Shown here: positions 23,202 through 33,401 of the stretch, in pieces
Layout: each line of letters begins with the position of its first letter
Numbering within the stretch: the first letter of the stretch is position 1
Origin: Rhodoferax sp.
GTDB taxonomy: Bacteria > Pseudomonadota > Gammaproteobacteria > Burkholderiales > Burkholderiaceae_C
Direction of reading: 5' to 3'
DNA: 64,000 nt
Assembly: GCF_028688795.1 (NCBI RefSeq)
Contig: NZ_JAQTXM010000021.1
Span: forward strand, 1-64,000
Position numbers and translations under genes: made by a program
The notes under the pieces: generated by a model
The model's database searches: none
What the model saw: only the letters and a program-made list of their open reading frames with translations
Told to the model about the DNA's origin: nothing

Positions 23202-25211
23202 TTAGCTGGAAAACTGGCTGGCGACAAGCGCGCCATGCCGGGACACCACCAGGGTTTCAAGCTCGGCACATTCGATTGGCCGGGCGATCAGGTAGCCCTG
23301 CAGCAGGGTGCAGCCCATGGACAACAAGCGGTCTTTTTGCGCCCGGGTTTCCACCCCTTCCGAGACCACGATGATGCCCATGCTGTGTCCCAGCGAAATG
23401 ATGGCTTTCACAATCGCCTCAGACCGGTGGCTGGTGGTGAGGTCGTTGACAAACGCCTTGTCAATTTTCAACTCGGCCAGCGGCAGCATTTGCATGTAAG
23501 ACAGCGACGAGTAACCGGTGCCGAAGTCATCAATCGAAAAGCTCAGCCCCAGGGCACACAGTTCGCTCATTTTGGCGATCACCTCCTGCGTGTCCTGCAT
23601 CACGATGCCCTCGGTGACCTCCAGTCGCAGGTATTTTGGCCGCGCGCCAGTCTCAGCCAGAATGCCCGCCACGCGCGCCACAAAATCTGACTCGGCAAAC
23701 TGGCGCGGGCTCACATTCACACTCAGGGTGAGCTGGCACAAGGCGCGGTCACAGGCCCAGCGCGCCAGCGTGATACAGGCACTTCGCATCACCCAGTCAC
23801 CCATGGCCACAATCGCACCCGATTCTTCGGCCAGCGGGATGAACTCAACCGGCGACACCGTACCGCGGCGCGGATGCTGCCAGCGCAGCAGGCACTCGGC
23901 GCCCACAGCCTGATCATGGGCGTCAACCTGCAGCTGGTAAAGCAGCTTAAGCTGGCCGTCGTGCAAGGCCACATTCAGGTCGTGACTCAGAGCCATGCGG
24001 TCATTGAGGGACTTTTGCGCCACCGGGTCGTATTGGCGAATCAGGTTGCGCCCGTCTTGCTTGGACTGGTACATGGCGACATCGGCGCGTTTGAGCACCT
24101 CCGTCAGCGGCTCGTCAACCAGGCCAAACAGCGCCACGCCAATGCTGCCGCTGCAGGTGTAGCGCAACGCCTGCGCGTGAATGCCAAAGTTGCTCGGGGT
24201 GTCCAGCTCAAAAGGCGCCAGCAGCGCCTGGTGAATGCGCTCCGCCAACAGCATGGTTTGGGCCATGGCGCGTTCTTCACCCGTGTCGAGGTGGGGCAAC
24301 ATGACCACAAATTCGTCGCCACCCAAACGCGCCGCCAAGTCATCCGGGCCCACCAGCAGTTGCAAACGCTGGGCCATCAGGGTCAACAGCTGGTCCCCCA
24401 CCGAGTGGCCATGCGCGTCATTGAGGTTCTTGAAGTGGTCAAGGTCGATGAACATGACACCTGCCAACGTGCCGTTTTGCAGCGCTGTGCGCATGGTGGT
24501 GCGCAAAGCTTCCAGAAACATGCGCCGGTTGGGCAACAGCGTCAGGGGGTCGTAGTAGGCCAGTTGCCGGATTTCCTCCTGCGCTTTCTTCTGCCTGGAG
24601 ATGTCTGCGAATGAGCCCACATAGCCGTGCAAGCCAATCGCCGGGTTGCGCACCGAGGCCACCGTGACCATGCAAGGCACGTCGTGTCCGTCGCGATGGC
24701 GGCACGTCAGTTCACCCTGCCAGCGGCCATGGGATCGCACCTCGGCCCAGATCGCGCGCAGGGTGCCTTTTTCTATCGCTGCGCTGCGCAGCAACAGGGT
24801 GGATTGGCCGACCAACTCGTTTTGGGTGTAGCCCAGCAACGTGGCCATGGCCGAGTTGGCACGCCGGATGCGGGTGAACTCGTCGGTGACGACCATGCCC
24901 ACTTCGCTGTTGAAGGCGGCGGCTGCAAGCTCCAATGAGGTTTGGGCCTCGCCGCTGAGTTGTGTCAGATGGCGCAATCGGCGGTTGGTACGCCACAAAT
25001 AAACCACAAAGCTCAGGCCAAGCAGCAGCAACGCCAGCGCGATGACAGCAATCTCGGATGACCAGTTTTGCCAGATGGCACGCCAAATTTGCGGCCGGTC
25101 TGCGGACAACAACACTGCAACGTCCTGCGCCTGCTCGGCCCATGCACTGCGGGTGCAGCCCAGGCCACACAAAAAGATGATTTGTCTCAAGTTTTTCAGC
25201 ATTGACCGCAT
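23202..25211 (-). CDS. PAS-GGDEF-EAL c-di-GMP turnover protein
   Basis: A 669-aa membrane-anchored signalling enzyme. An N-terminal signal-like segment is followed by a helix (EIAVIALALLLLGLSFVVYLW). Then come a PAS domain (about residues 90-215, with PAC), a GGDEF domain (AARLGGDEFVVML, about 225-390) and an EAL domain (about 400-655). The phosphodiesterase signature is ECL (AECLLRWQHP) rather than EAL, keeping the metal-binding Glu. IDDFGTGYSSLSY, KIDKAFV and SEGVETR are intact, so both activities are possible. It has its own promoter region of about 120 bp next to uup. The signal sensed is unknown. Confidence 0.92.
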   Translation of the reverse strand: MRSMLKNLRQIIFLCGLGCTRSAWAEQAQDVAVLLSADRPQIWRAIWQNWSSEIAVIALALLLLGLSFVVYLWRTNRRLRHLTQLSGEAQTSLELAAAAFNSEVGMVVTDEFTRIRRANSAMATLLGYTQNELVGQSTLLLRSAAIEKGTLRAIWAEVRSHGRWQGELTCRHRDGHDVPCMVTVASVRNPAIGLHGYVGSFADISRQKKAQEEIRQLAYYDPLTLLPNRRMFLEALRTTMRTALQNGTLAGVMFIDLDHFKNLNDAHGHSVGDQLLTLMAQRLQLLVGPDDLAARLGGDEFVVMLPHLDTGEERAMAQTMLLAERIHQALLAPFELDTPSNFGIHAQALRYTCSGSIGVALFGLVDEPLTEVLKRADVAMYQSKQDGRNLIRQYDPVAQKSLNDRMALSHDLNVALHDGQLKLLYQLQVDAHDQAVGAECLLRWQHPRRGTVSPVEFIPLAEESGAIVAMGDWVMRSACITLARWACDRALCQLTLSVNVSPRQFAESDFVARVAGILAETGARPKYLRLEVTEGIVMQDTQEVIAKMSELCALGLSFSIDDFGTGYSSLSYMQMLPLAELKIDKAFVNDLTTSHRSEAIVKAIISLGHSMGIIVVSEGVETRAQKDRLLSMGCTLLQGYLIARPIECAELETLVVSRHGALVASQFSS

Positions 25212-25329
25212 TAAATCACGTGTGCTTACATTTCCAGATCACGCCGGAGCGGTTGAGCTGTGCGGCAGTGCAACAAGGCCTTGCGACAACAACAGGAATG
25301 ATTTGGGCAGTAAGACAACGCGCATGAGG

Positions 25330-27306
25330 TCAAGGGGTGGGTGAACCCAGTGTTTCCCAGCGCTCCAGTGCCAGCAGCAGTTCGTCGTCAATCTGCGCAC
25401 TGCGGGTGGCCAGCTTGAGGGCGCGAGCGTTGTCAATGGCGTACAGGCTGCCGTCAGCAAGCAGGTCGCTGATGTCTTTTTGCTCGCTCTCCAGCCGGGC
25501 GATCAGGTCGGGCAGACCATCAAGCTCGCGCTGTTCCTTGAAGCTGAGCTTGCGGGTCTTGGCAGGCGCAACAGAAGCGATGGCAGGTGCCACAGCGTCT
25601 TGCACGGGGCTTGATGACTGCTGTGTTTTTAATAGCTGCTCACGCTCATATTTAAAGGGCTGAGCGCCTTTTTGACCACTATTTTTGGCGATTTCATTGG
25701 CACGCTTGGTTTGCGTCAGCCAGTCTTGCACGCCGCCTTCAAACTCGCGCCAGCGGGCGTTGCCCTCGTAGGCAATGGTGCTGGTGACCACGTTGTCCAA
25801 AAAGGTGCGGTCGTGACTGACCAGAAACACCGTGCCGTCAAAGTTTTGCAGCAGTTCTTCGAGCAGCTCCAGCGTGTCGATGTCCAGATCGTTGGTCGGC
25901 TCGTCGAGCACCAGCACATTGGCGGGGCGGGCAAACAGGCGCGCCAGCAGCAAGCGGTTGCGCTCGCCACCACTCAGCGACCGCACCGGCGAATTGGCGC
26001 GCGCGGGACTAAACAAAAAGTCGCCTAGATAGCTTTTGACGTGCTGGCGGCGGTTGCCGATTTCGATCCACTCGCTGCCCGGGCTGATGAAGTCTTCAAG
26101 CGTGGCGTCCAGATCGAGCGCGTTGCGCATCTGGTCAAAGTAGGCCACGGTGATGTTGGAGCCCTGACGCACCGTGCCCCAGGCGCTTTCGCCTGGGCCG
26201 GGCTTGGGTGCATTGGCGGGAGCTGGGTCGGCCTTGAGCTCACCCAAGATGAGTTTGAGCAGCGTGGTTTTGCCTGCGCCATTGGGGCCGAGCAGGCCAA
26301 CCTTGTCGCCGCGCAGGATCACGGTCGAGAAGTCGTCCACAATTTTGTGGTCGCCAAAACTCTTGCTGACATGCGTCAGCTCGGCCACCAGCTTGCCGCT
26401 GACACCACCACTGGCCACGTCCAGCTTGACGCTACCCAGCGCGTCGCGGCGGGCTTCGCGGTTGGCGCGCAACACGTCCAGCTGGTTGATGCGCCCTTGC
26501 GCCTTGGTGCGGCGCGCTTCCACGCCGCGGCGAATCCAAATTTCTTCTTGCGCCAGCAGCTTGTCAGCGCGGGCATTGATCACAGCTTCTTGCGCGGCTT
26601 GCTCTTCTTTTTGCACCAGGTAGGCGGCAAAGTTGCCTGGGTAGCTCAGCAGGCGGCCACGGTCAAGCTCAACGATGCGGGTGGCCACGTTGTCCAGAAA
26701 ACTGCGGTCGTGGGTGACGGTAACGATGCTGCCCTTGAAGTCGCACAACAAGCCCTCCAGCCACTCGATGCTGTCCAAATCGAGGTGATTGGTGGGCTCG
26801 TCAAGCAGCAGCACATCGGGTGCAGCCACCAGCGCCTGGGCCAGTGCCACGCGTTTTTTGTTGCCGCCTGAGAGGGCGCCAACCTGCACATCAGGCTCCA
26901 GGTGCAGGCGGTGCAGGGTTTCCCCCACGCGCTGCTCCCAGGTCCAGCCATCCAATGCCTCGATCTCGCTTTGCATGGCATCCAGGTCGCCATGGCCCAA
27001 TGAATATTCATCAATTAGGGCTCTAGCCCTTGCCATACCTGCGCTAACAGCTACAAATACTGTAGCATCAGGATCAAGCTGAGGCTCTTGCGCCACGTAG
27101 GCGATGCGGATGTTGCCCTGGACTTGCAGAATGCCGTCGTCGGGCTTTTCAAGCCCACCGAGGATTTTGAGCAGCGAGGATTTGCCCGCGCCGTTGCGGC
27201 CAATCAGGCCCACGCGTTCTTGCGATTCCAGGGAAAAAGTGGTGTGGTCAAGCAGCGGTACGTGTCCGTAAGCCAGCTGCGCGTCAAGTAGTGTGATAAG
27301 TGCCAT
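25330..27306 (-). CDS. uup: ABC-F family ATPase Uup
   Basis: A 658-aa soluble ABC-F protein with two ATPase domains and no membrane segments. Walker A motifs are GRNGAGKSS and GPNGAGKTT, signatures LSGGNKKR and LSGGERNR, and Walker B motifs LLLDEPTNHLD and LVLDEPTNDLD. The interdomain linker is rich in Arg and Lys, and a C-terminal coiled coil (SFKEQRELDGLPDLIARLES) is the mark of Uup, which acts on ribosomes and branched DNA. Two dispersed repeats lie inside the gene in frame: one encodes about residues 80-102 and the other about 540-561 before the coiled coil. Both probably form surface loops. Downstream is the GGDEF-EAL gene. Confidence 0.94.
   Translation of the reverse strand: MALITLLDAQLAYGHVPLLDHTTFSLESQERVGLIGRNGAGKSSLLKILGGLEKPDDGILQVQGNIRIAYVAQEPQLDPDATVFVAVSAGMARARALIDEYSLGHGDLDAMQSEIEALDGWTWEQRVGETLHRLHLEPDVQVGALSGGNKKRVALAQALVAAPDVLLLDEPTNHLDLDSIEWLEGLLCDFKGSIVTVTHDRSFLDNVATRIVELDRGRLLSYPGNFAAYLVQKEEQAAQEAVINARADKLLAQEEIWIRRGVEARRTKAQGRINQLDVLRANREARRDALGSVKLDVASGGVSGKLVAELTHVSKSFGDHKIVDDFSTVILRGDKVGLLGPNGAGKTTLLKLILGELKADPAPANAPKPGPGESAWGTVRQGSNITVAYFDQMRNALDLDATLEDFISPGSEWIEIGNRRQHVKSYLGDFLFSPARANSPVRSLSGGERNRLLLARLFARPANVLVLDEPTNDLDIDTLELLEELLQNFDGTVFLVSHDRTFLDNVVTSTIAYEGNARWREFEGGVQDWLTQTKRANEIAKNSGQKGAQPFKYEREQLLKTQQSSSPVQDAVAPAIASVAPAKTRKLSFKEQRELDGLPDLIARLESEQKDISDLLADGSLYAIDNARALKLATRSAQIDDELLLALERWETLGSPTP
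25624..25687. repeat. Dispersed repeat, copy 6, inside uup (linker)
   Basis: TTTTTAATAGCTGCTCACGCTCATATTTAAAGGGCTGAGCGCC followed by CTATTTTT. It is a full-length match to the intergenic copies and is translated in frame on the minus strand as the linker before the C-terminal coiled coil. Confidence 0.7.
27001..27066. repeat. Dispersed repeat, copy 7, inside uup (first ATPase domain)
   Basis: Reverse orientation: ATATTCATCAATTAGGGCTCTAGCCCTT...GCGCTAACAGCTACAAATACTGTAGC. It is translated in frame as about residues 80-102 (VAVSAGMARARALIDEYSLG), between Walker A and the signature motif. Confidence 0.7.
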
Positions 27307-27350
27307 GTGGCGCGGATTATCCCTTGCGGGCCGCCCAAACTGGCCGCCGG

Positions 27351-28523
27351 CTAGACCACCCGGTTGCGCCCAAGGGCTTTGGCGCTATAGAGCGCCTTGT
27401 CGGCCGTGCCGTACAGGTGGTCAAAGTCATGCTGCTGCGCCGCCGTGGTGCTGGCCACCCCGATGCTGACCGTGGTGGTGATGCTGCTTTTCTCCCAGGG
27501 TGTGGGGCTTTGCTGCATGTGGGCGCGCAGTTTTTCTGCCAAGCGGCGCGCGGCGTCCAGCGAGGTATTGGGCAGCAAAATGATGAACTCTTCACCCCCC
27601 AGGCGGCCCACCAGGTCGGTGGCGCGCACCGCGCTATTGGCCACCGTGGCCACGTTTTTCAGCACCGCATCGCCAGCCGGGTGGCCCCAGGTGTCGTTGA
27701 CGTGTTTGAAAAGGTCCAGGTCAAGCAGGAGGATGGCGGTGGCTGAGCCCTGGCGCTGCGCCCGCGCCAGCTCTTGGCGGGTGAGCTCGGCAAAGGTGCT
27801 GCGGTTGTACAGGCCGGTCAGGCCGTCAAGCCGGGTCAGACGCTGCAGCTCACGCTGTTTGGTTTCAAGATCGACGTTGATTTTTTCAAGCAAGGTCTGC
27901 TGGCGTGTGATCACGGTGAACTTGCGCCAGAGCAGCACCGACAGCGCCCACGCCATGGCCACCGCCGCCAGACCGTTCAAGCGGTTCGACAGCAGCAGTG
28001 CCGCATCTTGCTGCGTGTGTCCGATGGCATAGGCAAACAAACCGTAGGCGCTGGCAAACAGCACGGCCGAGGTGCCCGGGCGCAGGTAAAGCACCAGACT
28101 GGTGGCCATGGCACCGGTTAAAAAAGGCGTGATATTGGGACTGACCCATTGATCGAAAGTGACAAAACCGACGACAAACACCAAGCTCAGGCAGGCCATC
28201 AGCAGGGGCAGGCTTGCGCCCATCCAGTGGTCACGGGCATAGCGCAAATGCCAGGCGCCCCAAGCCATCAGCCCAAAACTCAGGCCCATCAGCAGGTGCG
28301 TCAAAAACAGGCCCAGCTTCCATTGCGTCACCAGATCGCTGTCCTGGCGACTGAGCAGGCTGACCGCCAGCCACAAGACAAACACCCCGTTGATGACCGC
28401 CACCAGCGGCGCCACGGTGCGGGTGCGCGACAAATTTACTTGGTGCGCCGCGGACGCCACTTCGGCATGCTCGACACGCCAGAGGGCGACGCGGCGTTGG
28501 AGGTCAGAGATGAGGGCGTGCAT
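27351..28523 (-). CDS. Membrane-bound GGDEF diguanylate cyclase
   Basis: A 390-aa enzyme that makes c-di-GMP from two GTP. Residues 30-200 hold about six hydrophobic helices (VAVINGVFVLWLAVSLL, LPLLMACLSLVFVVGFV and others), an unassigned integral sensor. A short coiled coil (LLEKINVDLETKQRELQRLT) leads to the GGDEF domain from about residue 220: LDGLTGLYNRSTF, DLDLFKHVNDTWGHPAGD and the active site GRLGGEEFIILLP (GGEEF). No RxxD inhibitory site is evident in the expected position. It lies 45 bp upstream of uup on the same strand. Confidence 0.92.
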   Translation of the reverse strand: MHALISDLQRRVALWRVEHAEVASAAHQVNLSRTRTVAPLVAVINGVFVLWLAVSLLSRQDSDLVTQWKLGLFLTHLLMGLSFGLMAWGAWHLRYARDHWMGASLPLLMACLSLVFVVGFVTFDQWVSPNITPFLTGAMATSLVLYLRPGTSAVLFASAYGLFAYAIGHTQQDAALLLSNRLNGLAAVAMAWALSVLLWRKFTVITRQQTLLEKINVDLETKQRELQRLTRLDGLTGLYNRSTFAELTRQELARAQRQGSATAILLLDLDLFKHVNDTWGHPAGDAVLKNVATVANSAVRATDLVGRLGGEEFIILLPNTSLDAARRLAEKLRAHMQQSPTPWEKSSITTTVSIGVASTTAAQQHDFDHLYGTADKALYSAKALGRNRVV

Positions 28524-28561
28524 GGATGCTGGAGACTTTAACGCGAAAAAACGCCGTCATT

Positions 28562-28598
28562 GCCAACAAAATGAAGCCATCCGTGACTTCCGGACGGC
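28562..28598 (-). terminator. Probable terminator downstream of ald
   Basis: On the minus strand, GCCGTCCG pairs with CGGATGGC (one G-U) around a 7-nt loop and is followed by the U-rich stretch TTCATTTTGTT. It lies 30 bp after the ald stop. The U tract is interrupted. Confidence 0.45.
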
Positions 28599-28628
28599 CT
28601 GGACTGCCGCGCTTGGGGCTCGAAGAAG

Positions 28629-29744
28629 TTAGCCCAGCAGCGCGTCGGCGTTCACATACGCGTAACCCAGCGTGTTGGCCACGGCTTCATAAGTGACGTG
28701 GCCCAGCGCCACATTCAGGCCGTGCTTCAAATGCTCGTTGTCTTTCAAGGCCTGCTGCCAGCCCTTGTCGGCCAGCGCCAAGGCGTGGCCAATGGTGGCA
28801 TTGTTCAGCGCGAATGTTGACGTGCGAGCCACGGCACCGGGCATGTTGGCCACGCAGTAGTGCACCACGCCGTCCACCAAGAAGGTCGGCTCGGCGTGTG
28901 TGGTGGCGTGGCTGGTCTCAAAACATCCACCCTGGTCTATCGCTACGTCCACCACCACCGCGCCTTGCTTCATGCGCGAGATCATGCTGCGGGTCACCAG
29001 CTTGGGCGCAGCCGCACCCGGAATCAACACGCCCCCCACCACCAGGTCAGCGTCCAACACGGCGTCTTCGACACTTTGCGCGTTGGAGAACACGGTGTGG
29101 ATGCGGTTGCCAAAAATCAAATCCAGCTGGCGCAGGCGGTCCACGTTTTTGTCCAGCACGCTGACCCGTGCGCCCATGCCCACCGCAATTTGCAGCGCGT
29201 GCGTGCCGACCACGCCAGCGCCCAAAATCACCACGTGCGCCGCTGGCACCCCGGGCACACCACCCAGCAAAATACCCATGCCGCCCTTGGATTTCTCCAG
29301 GTGAGCGGCACCGGCTTGCACTGCCATGCGGCCTGCCACCTCACTCATCGGCGCCAGCAGCGGCAAGCCGCCACCGGGTCCGGTGATGGTTTCATAGGCA
29401 ATGCACACTGCGCCCGACTTGACCAGTGCCGCCGTTTGCTCAGGGTCGGGCGCCAGGTGCAAATAGGTGTAAAGAATTTGGCCGGGGCGCAGCATGGCGC
29501 ATTCCTGCGGCTGTGGCTCCTTCACCTTGACGATCATCTCCGCCTGGGAAAACACCTGCGCCGCATCGTTGGCCAACTGTGCACCAGCGGCCAGATAGTG
29601 CTCATCAAGCAAGCCAATGCCGACACCGGCGCCACGTTGCACCAGCACCTGGTGCCCGTGGTGCGTGAGCTCGCGCACGCTGGCCGGGGTCAGGCCCACA
29701 CGAAATTCATTATTCTTGATTTCTTTGGGTAGACCGATCAGCAT
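28629..29744 (-). CDS. ald: Alanine dehydrogenase
   Basis: A 371-aa NAD-dependent enzyme interconverting L-alanine and pyruvate plus ammonia. The N-terminus MLIGLPKEIKNNEFRVGLTP with the substrate-binding Arg and the later KVKEPQP are signature segments. YLHLAPDPEQT carries the catalytic His. The nucleotide fold is HVVILGAGVVGTHALQIAVG, and Asp in DVAIDQGGCFETS closes the active site. It has the standard length and a clean ATG with GGAG upstream. It is monocistronic with a weak terminator downstream. No Lrp-type regulator is adjacent. Confidence 0.96.
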   Translation of the reverse strand: MLIGLPKEIKNNEFRVGLTPASVRELTHHGHQVLVQRGAGVGIGLLDEHYLAAGAQLANDAAQVFSQAEMIVKVKEPQPQECAMLRPGQILYTYLHLAPDPEQTAALVKSGAVCIAYETITGPGGGLPLLAPMSEVAGRMAVQAGAAHLEKSKGGMGILLGGVPGVPAAHVVILGAGVVGTHALQIAVGMGARVSVLDKNVDRLRQLDLIFGNRIHTVFSNAQSVEDAVLDADLVVGGVLIPGAAAPKLVTRSMISRMKQGAVVVDVAIDQGGCFETSHATTHAEPTFLVDGVVHYCVANMPGAVARTSTFALNNATIGHALALADKGWQQALKDNEHLKHGLNVALGHVTYEAVANTLGYAYVNADALLG

Positions 29745-29881
29745 GGCGTGTCTCCAGTGGTGTTTTGAAGATCGGCAGTGTGTGCCAAGGCGCGCTGCCT
29801 GGCTACAAAGATCAGTGTTTTCAGCGGATCATTCTTGCGGCTAATCCACAGACCGGCCAAGCTTCAATCACACGTTAACCC

Positions 29882-30775
29882 TCAACGCAGTAGCAGCATG
29901 GCGAGGCTGGCGCTTTTCAGCAACTCTGAGGTCTTGCTGCCCAAAAACAGCTGGCGCAGTGGTGAGTGGCTGTAGGCGCCCATCACCAGCAGGTCATGGG
30001 CGCGCGTTTTCAGAACCTCCGCTATCACCTCTTGCGGTTGGCCGGGCTGCAGGGCTGACGAGACGACCATGCCGGCCTGTGTCAGGGTTTGCACCGCCCA
30101 CGCCAGTGGCCGCTGGTTTTGCGGGGTGGCGTCACCCGACATCAGCAGATGGATGGGCAAACCTTTGAGCAAGGGGCTGGCCGCCAGCATCTCGACGCCC
30201 TTGCGCGTGACCGCGCTGCCGTCAAAGGCAAAAAGCACCCGGCTGGGCTCGGTGTAGGCCTTGGTCACCACCAGCACCGGCCGTTTCACCGAGCGAATCA
30301 CCCAGGTCAGGTGTTTGCCCAAGCCGGGCTCGCCCGTGGTGGAGACGTTGGCAGAGGCGTTGGCGGAGGTGGTGCCAGCGCCTGCGCGGCCCAGCACCAG
30401 AAGCCGTGTGCCCTCTTGTTGCTCAGCCAAGGTTTCTTCCACGTCGCCATGGCGCAGCCGGGTGTCGACCGTGGCAACACCTGCTGCCAGCGCGCGCTCA
30501 CGCCAGCGGTTCAGAAAGACCCGGCCCGTCTCGCGTGCGGTCCGGGTGCGCAGCGCGTCTTCCTGGCTAAGTTGGGTCAGCAGCTTTTCTTGCGCGTCCA
30601 GCCCGATGGCCCCGCTGTGGTCCTGCCCTTGAGGCAGCGCAGCGTGCCGGTCCAGCACATGCAGAAACTCCAAGGGCGCCGCAAGCCTGCGTGCAGCCCA
30701 GGCGGCGTAATCAGCCACCACTTCGGCCACCGGGGAGGCGTCCACACAGGCCAGGATTTTTGGTTCGTTGGTCAT
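29882..30775 (-). CDS. Tandem universal stress protein (UspA)
   Basis: A 297-aa protein of two Usp domains. The first (residues 1-155) begins [19 protein letters not shown] and ends with RPVLVVTK. The second begins [19 protein letters not shown] and has the nucleotide-binding glycines in [20 protein letters not shown]. The first copy has a Ser/Ala/Thr-rich insert ([20 protein letters not shown]) in the place of that loop. The ATG has a strong AAGGAG ribosome binding site and lies 14 bases after the SulP stop, so the two are an operon. A role next to a SulP transporter in anion or bicarbonate stress is inference. Confidence 0.9.
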   Translation of the reverse strand: MTNEPKILACVDASPVAEVVADYAAWAARRLAAPLEFLHVLDRHAALPQGQDHSGAIGLDAQEKLLTQLSQEDALRTRTARETGRVFLNRWRERALAAGVATVDTRLRHGDVEETLAEQQEGTRLLVLGRAGAGTTSANASANVSTTGEPGLGKHLTWVIRSVKRPVLVVTKAYTEPSRVLFAFDGSAVTRKGVEMLAASPLLKGLPIHLLMSGDATPQNQRPLAWAVQTLTQAGMVVSSALQPGQPQEVIAEVLKTRAHDLLVMGAYSHSPLRQLFLGSKTSELLKSASLAMLLLR

Positions 30776-30789
30776 GGCAAGTATCTCCT

Positions 30790-32271
30790 TCAGTGGCCCA
30801 ACAGCACGTCGTCAGCGCCGTCTTTGTCGTGCACGGCAAATTTGTCCACCAGGGTGGCACTGGCCTCATTCAAGCCCAGCACCTCCACCTCGGTGCCTTC
30901 GCGGCGGAACTTCAGCACCACCTTGTCGAGCGCGCTGATGGCCGTGATGTCCCAGAAATGGGCGCGGCTGACGTCAATGCGCACCTTGTCCAGCACCTCC
31001 TTGTAGTCAAAGGCGTTGGCAAACCGGTCGGCCGACGCAAAAAACACCTGGCCTGCCACAAAGTAGGTGCGCATGCGCCCCTCATCGCCAGACTGGGAGC
31101 GCATGTGCAAAATCTTGCCTACCTTCTGCGCAAAGAAAAAGCCCGACAGCAACACCCCGGTCAACACGCCCTTGGCCAGGTCATGGGTGGCCACGGTCAC
31201 GATCACCGTGGCGATCATGACCACGCTGGAACTCTTGGGGTGCTCACGCAAGTTGCGGATCGACCCCCAGTTGAAGGTGCCGATCGACACCATGACCATC
31301 ACTGCCACCAGCGCCGCCATGGGAATTTGCTTGACCCAGTCGCCCAGAAACACCACCAGAATCAGCAGCACCACACCCGCCACCAGGGTCGACAGGCGCC
31401 CGCGCCCACCCGACTTCACGTTGATCACGCTCTGGCCAATCATGGCGCAGCCCGCCATGCCGCCAATGAAACCGGTGGCCATGTTGGCCACGCCTTGGCC
31501 CACACATTCACGCTGCTTGTCGCTTTTGGTGTCGGTCAGGTCGTCCACGATAGTGGCGGTCATCAGCGATTCGAGCAGACCCACCACCATCAGGGTCAGC
31601 GAGTACGGCAGGATGATCCACAAGGTCGCCAGGTTGAAGGGCACGTTGGGGATAAGGAACGCGGGCAAGCTGTCAGGCAACTCACCCATGTCGCCCACGG
31701 TGCGAATCTCCAGGCCCAGCGCGATCGACACCCCGGTCAGCACCACGATGGTCACCAGCGGTGACGGCACGGCTTTGGTCAGGTAAGGCAGGCCGTAAAT
31801 GATGCCCAGGCCAGCCGCCGTCATGGCGTACACATGCCAAGTCACGTTGGTGAGCTCGGGCAATTGCGCCATGAAGATCAAAATGGCCAGGGCGTTGACA
31901 AACCCGGTGACCACCGAGCGCGACACAAACTGCATCAGGGTGTCGAGCCTGACCCAGCCCGCCAGCACCTGAAACACCCCGGTGAGCACCGTGGCGGCCA
32001 GCAAATAGTCCAGCCCATGCGACTTGACCAGCGACACCATGACCAGCGCCATGGCGCCGGTGGCCGCTGAAATCATGCCGGGCCGGCCGCCCACAAAGGC
32101 CATCAAGGTGGCGATGGAGAACGAGGCGTACAGGCCCACTTTGGGGTCAACACCGGCGATGATGGAAAAAGCAATGGCCTCGGGGATCAGCGCCAGCGCC
32201 ACCACAAGGCCCGCCAGCACGTCGTTTCGGACATTGGAAAGCCAGTCCTGGCGAATAGAATTTATTGACAT
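30790..32271 (-). CDS. SulP-family anion transporter with STAS domain
   Basis: A 493-aa inner-membrane transporter of the SulP/SLC26 family. The N-terminal region has the conserved [20 protein letters not shown] and [10 protein letters not shown] segments, and about 12-14 helices follow. [20 protein letters not shown] and the cytosolic STAS domain (about residues 390-493, [20 protein letters not shown]) complete the protein. It is of the short-STAS type often annotated as sulfate permease or as a bicarbonate transporter; the substrate cannot be decided here. The ATG at 32271 with GGGACGAA upstream is chosen; an upstream in-frame ATG adds 19 non-homologous residues. It is co-transcribed with the Usp gene. 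Confidence 0.92.
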   Translation of the reverse strand: MSINSIRQDWLSNVRNDVLAGLVVALALIPEAIAFSIIAGVDPKVGLYASFSIATLMAFVGGRPGMISAATGAMALVMVSLVKSHGLDYLLAATVLTGVFQVLAGWVRLDTLMQFVSRSVVTGFVNALAILIFMAQLPELTNVTWHVYAMTAAGLGIIYGLPYLTKAVPSPLVTIVVLTGVSIALGLEIRTVGDMGELPDSLPAFLIPNVPFNLATLWIILPYSLTLMVVGLLESLMTATIVDDLTDTKSDKQRECVGQGVANMATGFIGGMAGCAMIGQSVINVKSGGRGRLSTLVAGVVLLILVVFLGDWVKQIPMAALVAVMVMVSIGTFNWGSIRNLREHPKSSSVVMIATVIVTVATHDLAKGVLTGVLLSGFFFAQKVGKILHMRSQSGDEGRMRTYFVAGQVFFASADRFANAFDYKEVLDKVRIDVSRAHFWDITAISALDKVVLKFRREGTEVEVLGLNEASATLVDKFAVHDKDGADDVLLGH

Positions 32272-32464
32272 TAGTTTCGTCCCGTCGGTTGACGGAATGC
32301 TTTTAAAAATGGAGGGGCGTGCGGCCACTTGTGGGGCGCACAGGTATGGTGAGAACGGTCCGAGGGTTTACAAGCAGCGTCGCAACCCTGGCCCAGATTG
32401 ATGGCCGTTTGAGCTTCGGCCATGCGTCGCAGTGGCTAATGAATCCAGCCGCCAATATTGCCGT

Positions 32465-33178
32465 TCAAATCGCTGCCCCACGGGGCTTGTGCAACAAGCG
32501 CACATGCATGGGCCGCGTCAAGCTCACCCCTTGCGGGCCCATGAGTGCATCAAAGCGCTGGCGAATGATGTGGCGGGTTGGCTCATCCATGCGACGGTCG
32601 GCGTAAGTGACTTGCAGCATGCGTTGCTCAAAATTGGCAAAGTCGGCAAAGTGCACCGGCATCTCAAACCGGTGTTCGCCCGCAGCTTCCCATGTGCCTT
32701 GGGCCAGGGCAATGTCCAGCGCCTGTTGCGCCGCCAAACGCACCTCGCCTTCGTCATGGACCAGGCGCATGATGTCGTTCAGCGGGCCGGCGTACACCGG
32801 TTCAGACACATAAAACCAGCCACCCGGGCGCAGCACGCGGGCCACTTCACACAAGGCCTGGTCCATCAGGGGCAAGGGCACGTGGTGCAGCGTTTTCAGC
32901 ATCATCGCACCGTCAAAACACCCATCAGCAAACGGAATGGCCTGTGCGCCGGCCTGCACAAAGTTCAGCCGGGGCTGCGGCGCCGCCAGGTTTTTGGCAT
33001 GCTGGCGTTCGTCCACTTCAAGGGCAGTGACCTCGGTTTGTGGATATCGCGTCAGCAGCGCACTGGCCAGCCGGGCCTTGCCGCAGCCCAGTTCAATCAG
33101 GCGGATGCCTTGCAAGGGCACAAGTGTGGCAAGCAGGTCAAGTTCATCGTGAATCAGGGGGGTGTCGGACATGGGCAT
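32465..33178 (-). CDS. SAM-dependent class I methyltransferase
   Basis: A 237-aa Rossmann-fold methyltransferase (methyltransferase 11-like). Motif I is LIELGCGKARLASALL and the acidic loop LEVDERQHA. Motif II lies in IPFADGCFDGAMMLKTLHHV, followed by ARVLRPGGWFYVSEPVY. The remaining C-terminal 90 residues are helical and would cover the substrate. The substrate is unknown; the family includes small-molecule, quinone and lipid methyltransferases. It stands alone, with the Fur-controlled receptor promoter divergent on one side and the SulP operon on the other. Confidence 0.88.
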   Translation of the reverse strand: MPMSDTPLIHDELDLLATLVPLQGIRLIELGCGKARLASALLTRYPQTEVTALEVDERQHAKNLAAPQPRLNFVQAGAQAIPFADGCFDGAMMLKTLHHVPLPLMDQALCEVARVLRPGGWFYVSEPVYAGPLNDIMRLVHDEGEVRLAAQQALDIALAQGTWEAAGEHRFEMPVHFADFANFEQRMLQVTYADRRMDEPTRHIIRQRFDALMGPQGVSLTRPMHVRLLHKPRGAAI

Positions 33179-33401
33179 TCAGGCAAGTTGGATGGAGGGC
33201 TTGAGCGGGTTGCAATTGGCTAACCCTGAGATCGTAGCGGGTAGACCCGCTTGGCGCACTGCGCCACCAAGGCGGCGTGCGTGACCGCAGCTTGGTGAGT
33301 TGCAGATGCTGGCTTGGCTTGGTCTGAGCCCTGACTGATGGACTGGGAATGAAGTTTCAAGGAGCGCCCAAATAGGTTGATGCGTGTTTCACCACCCAAC
33401 A

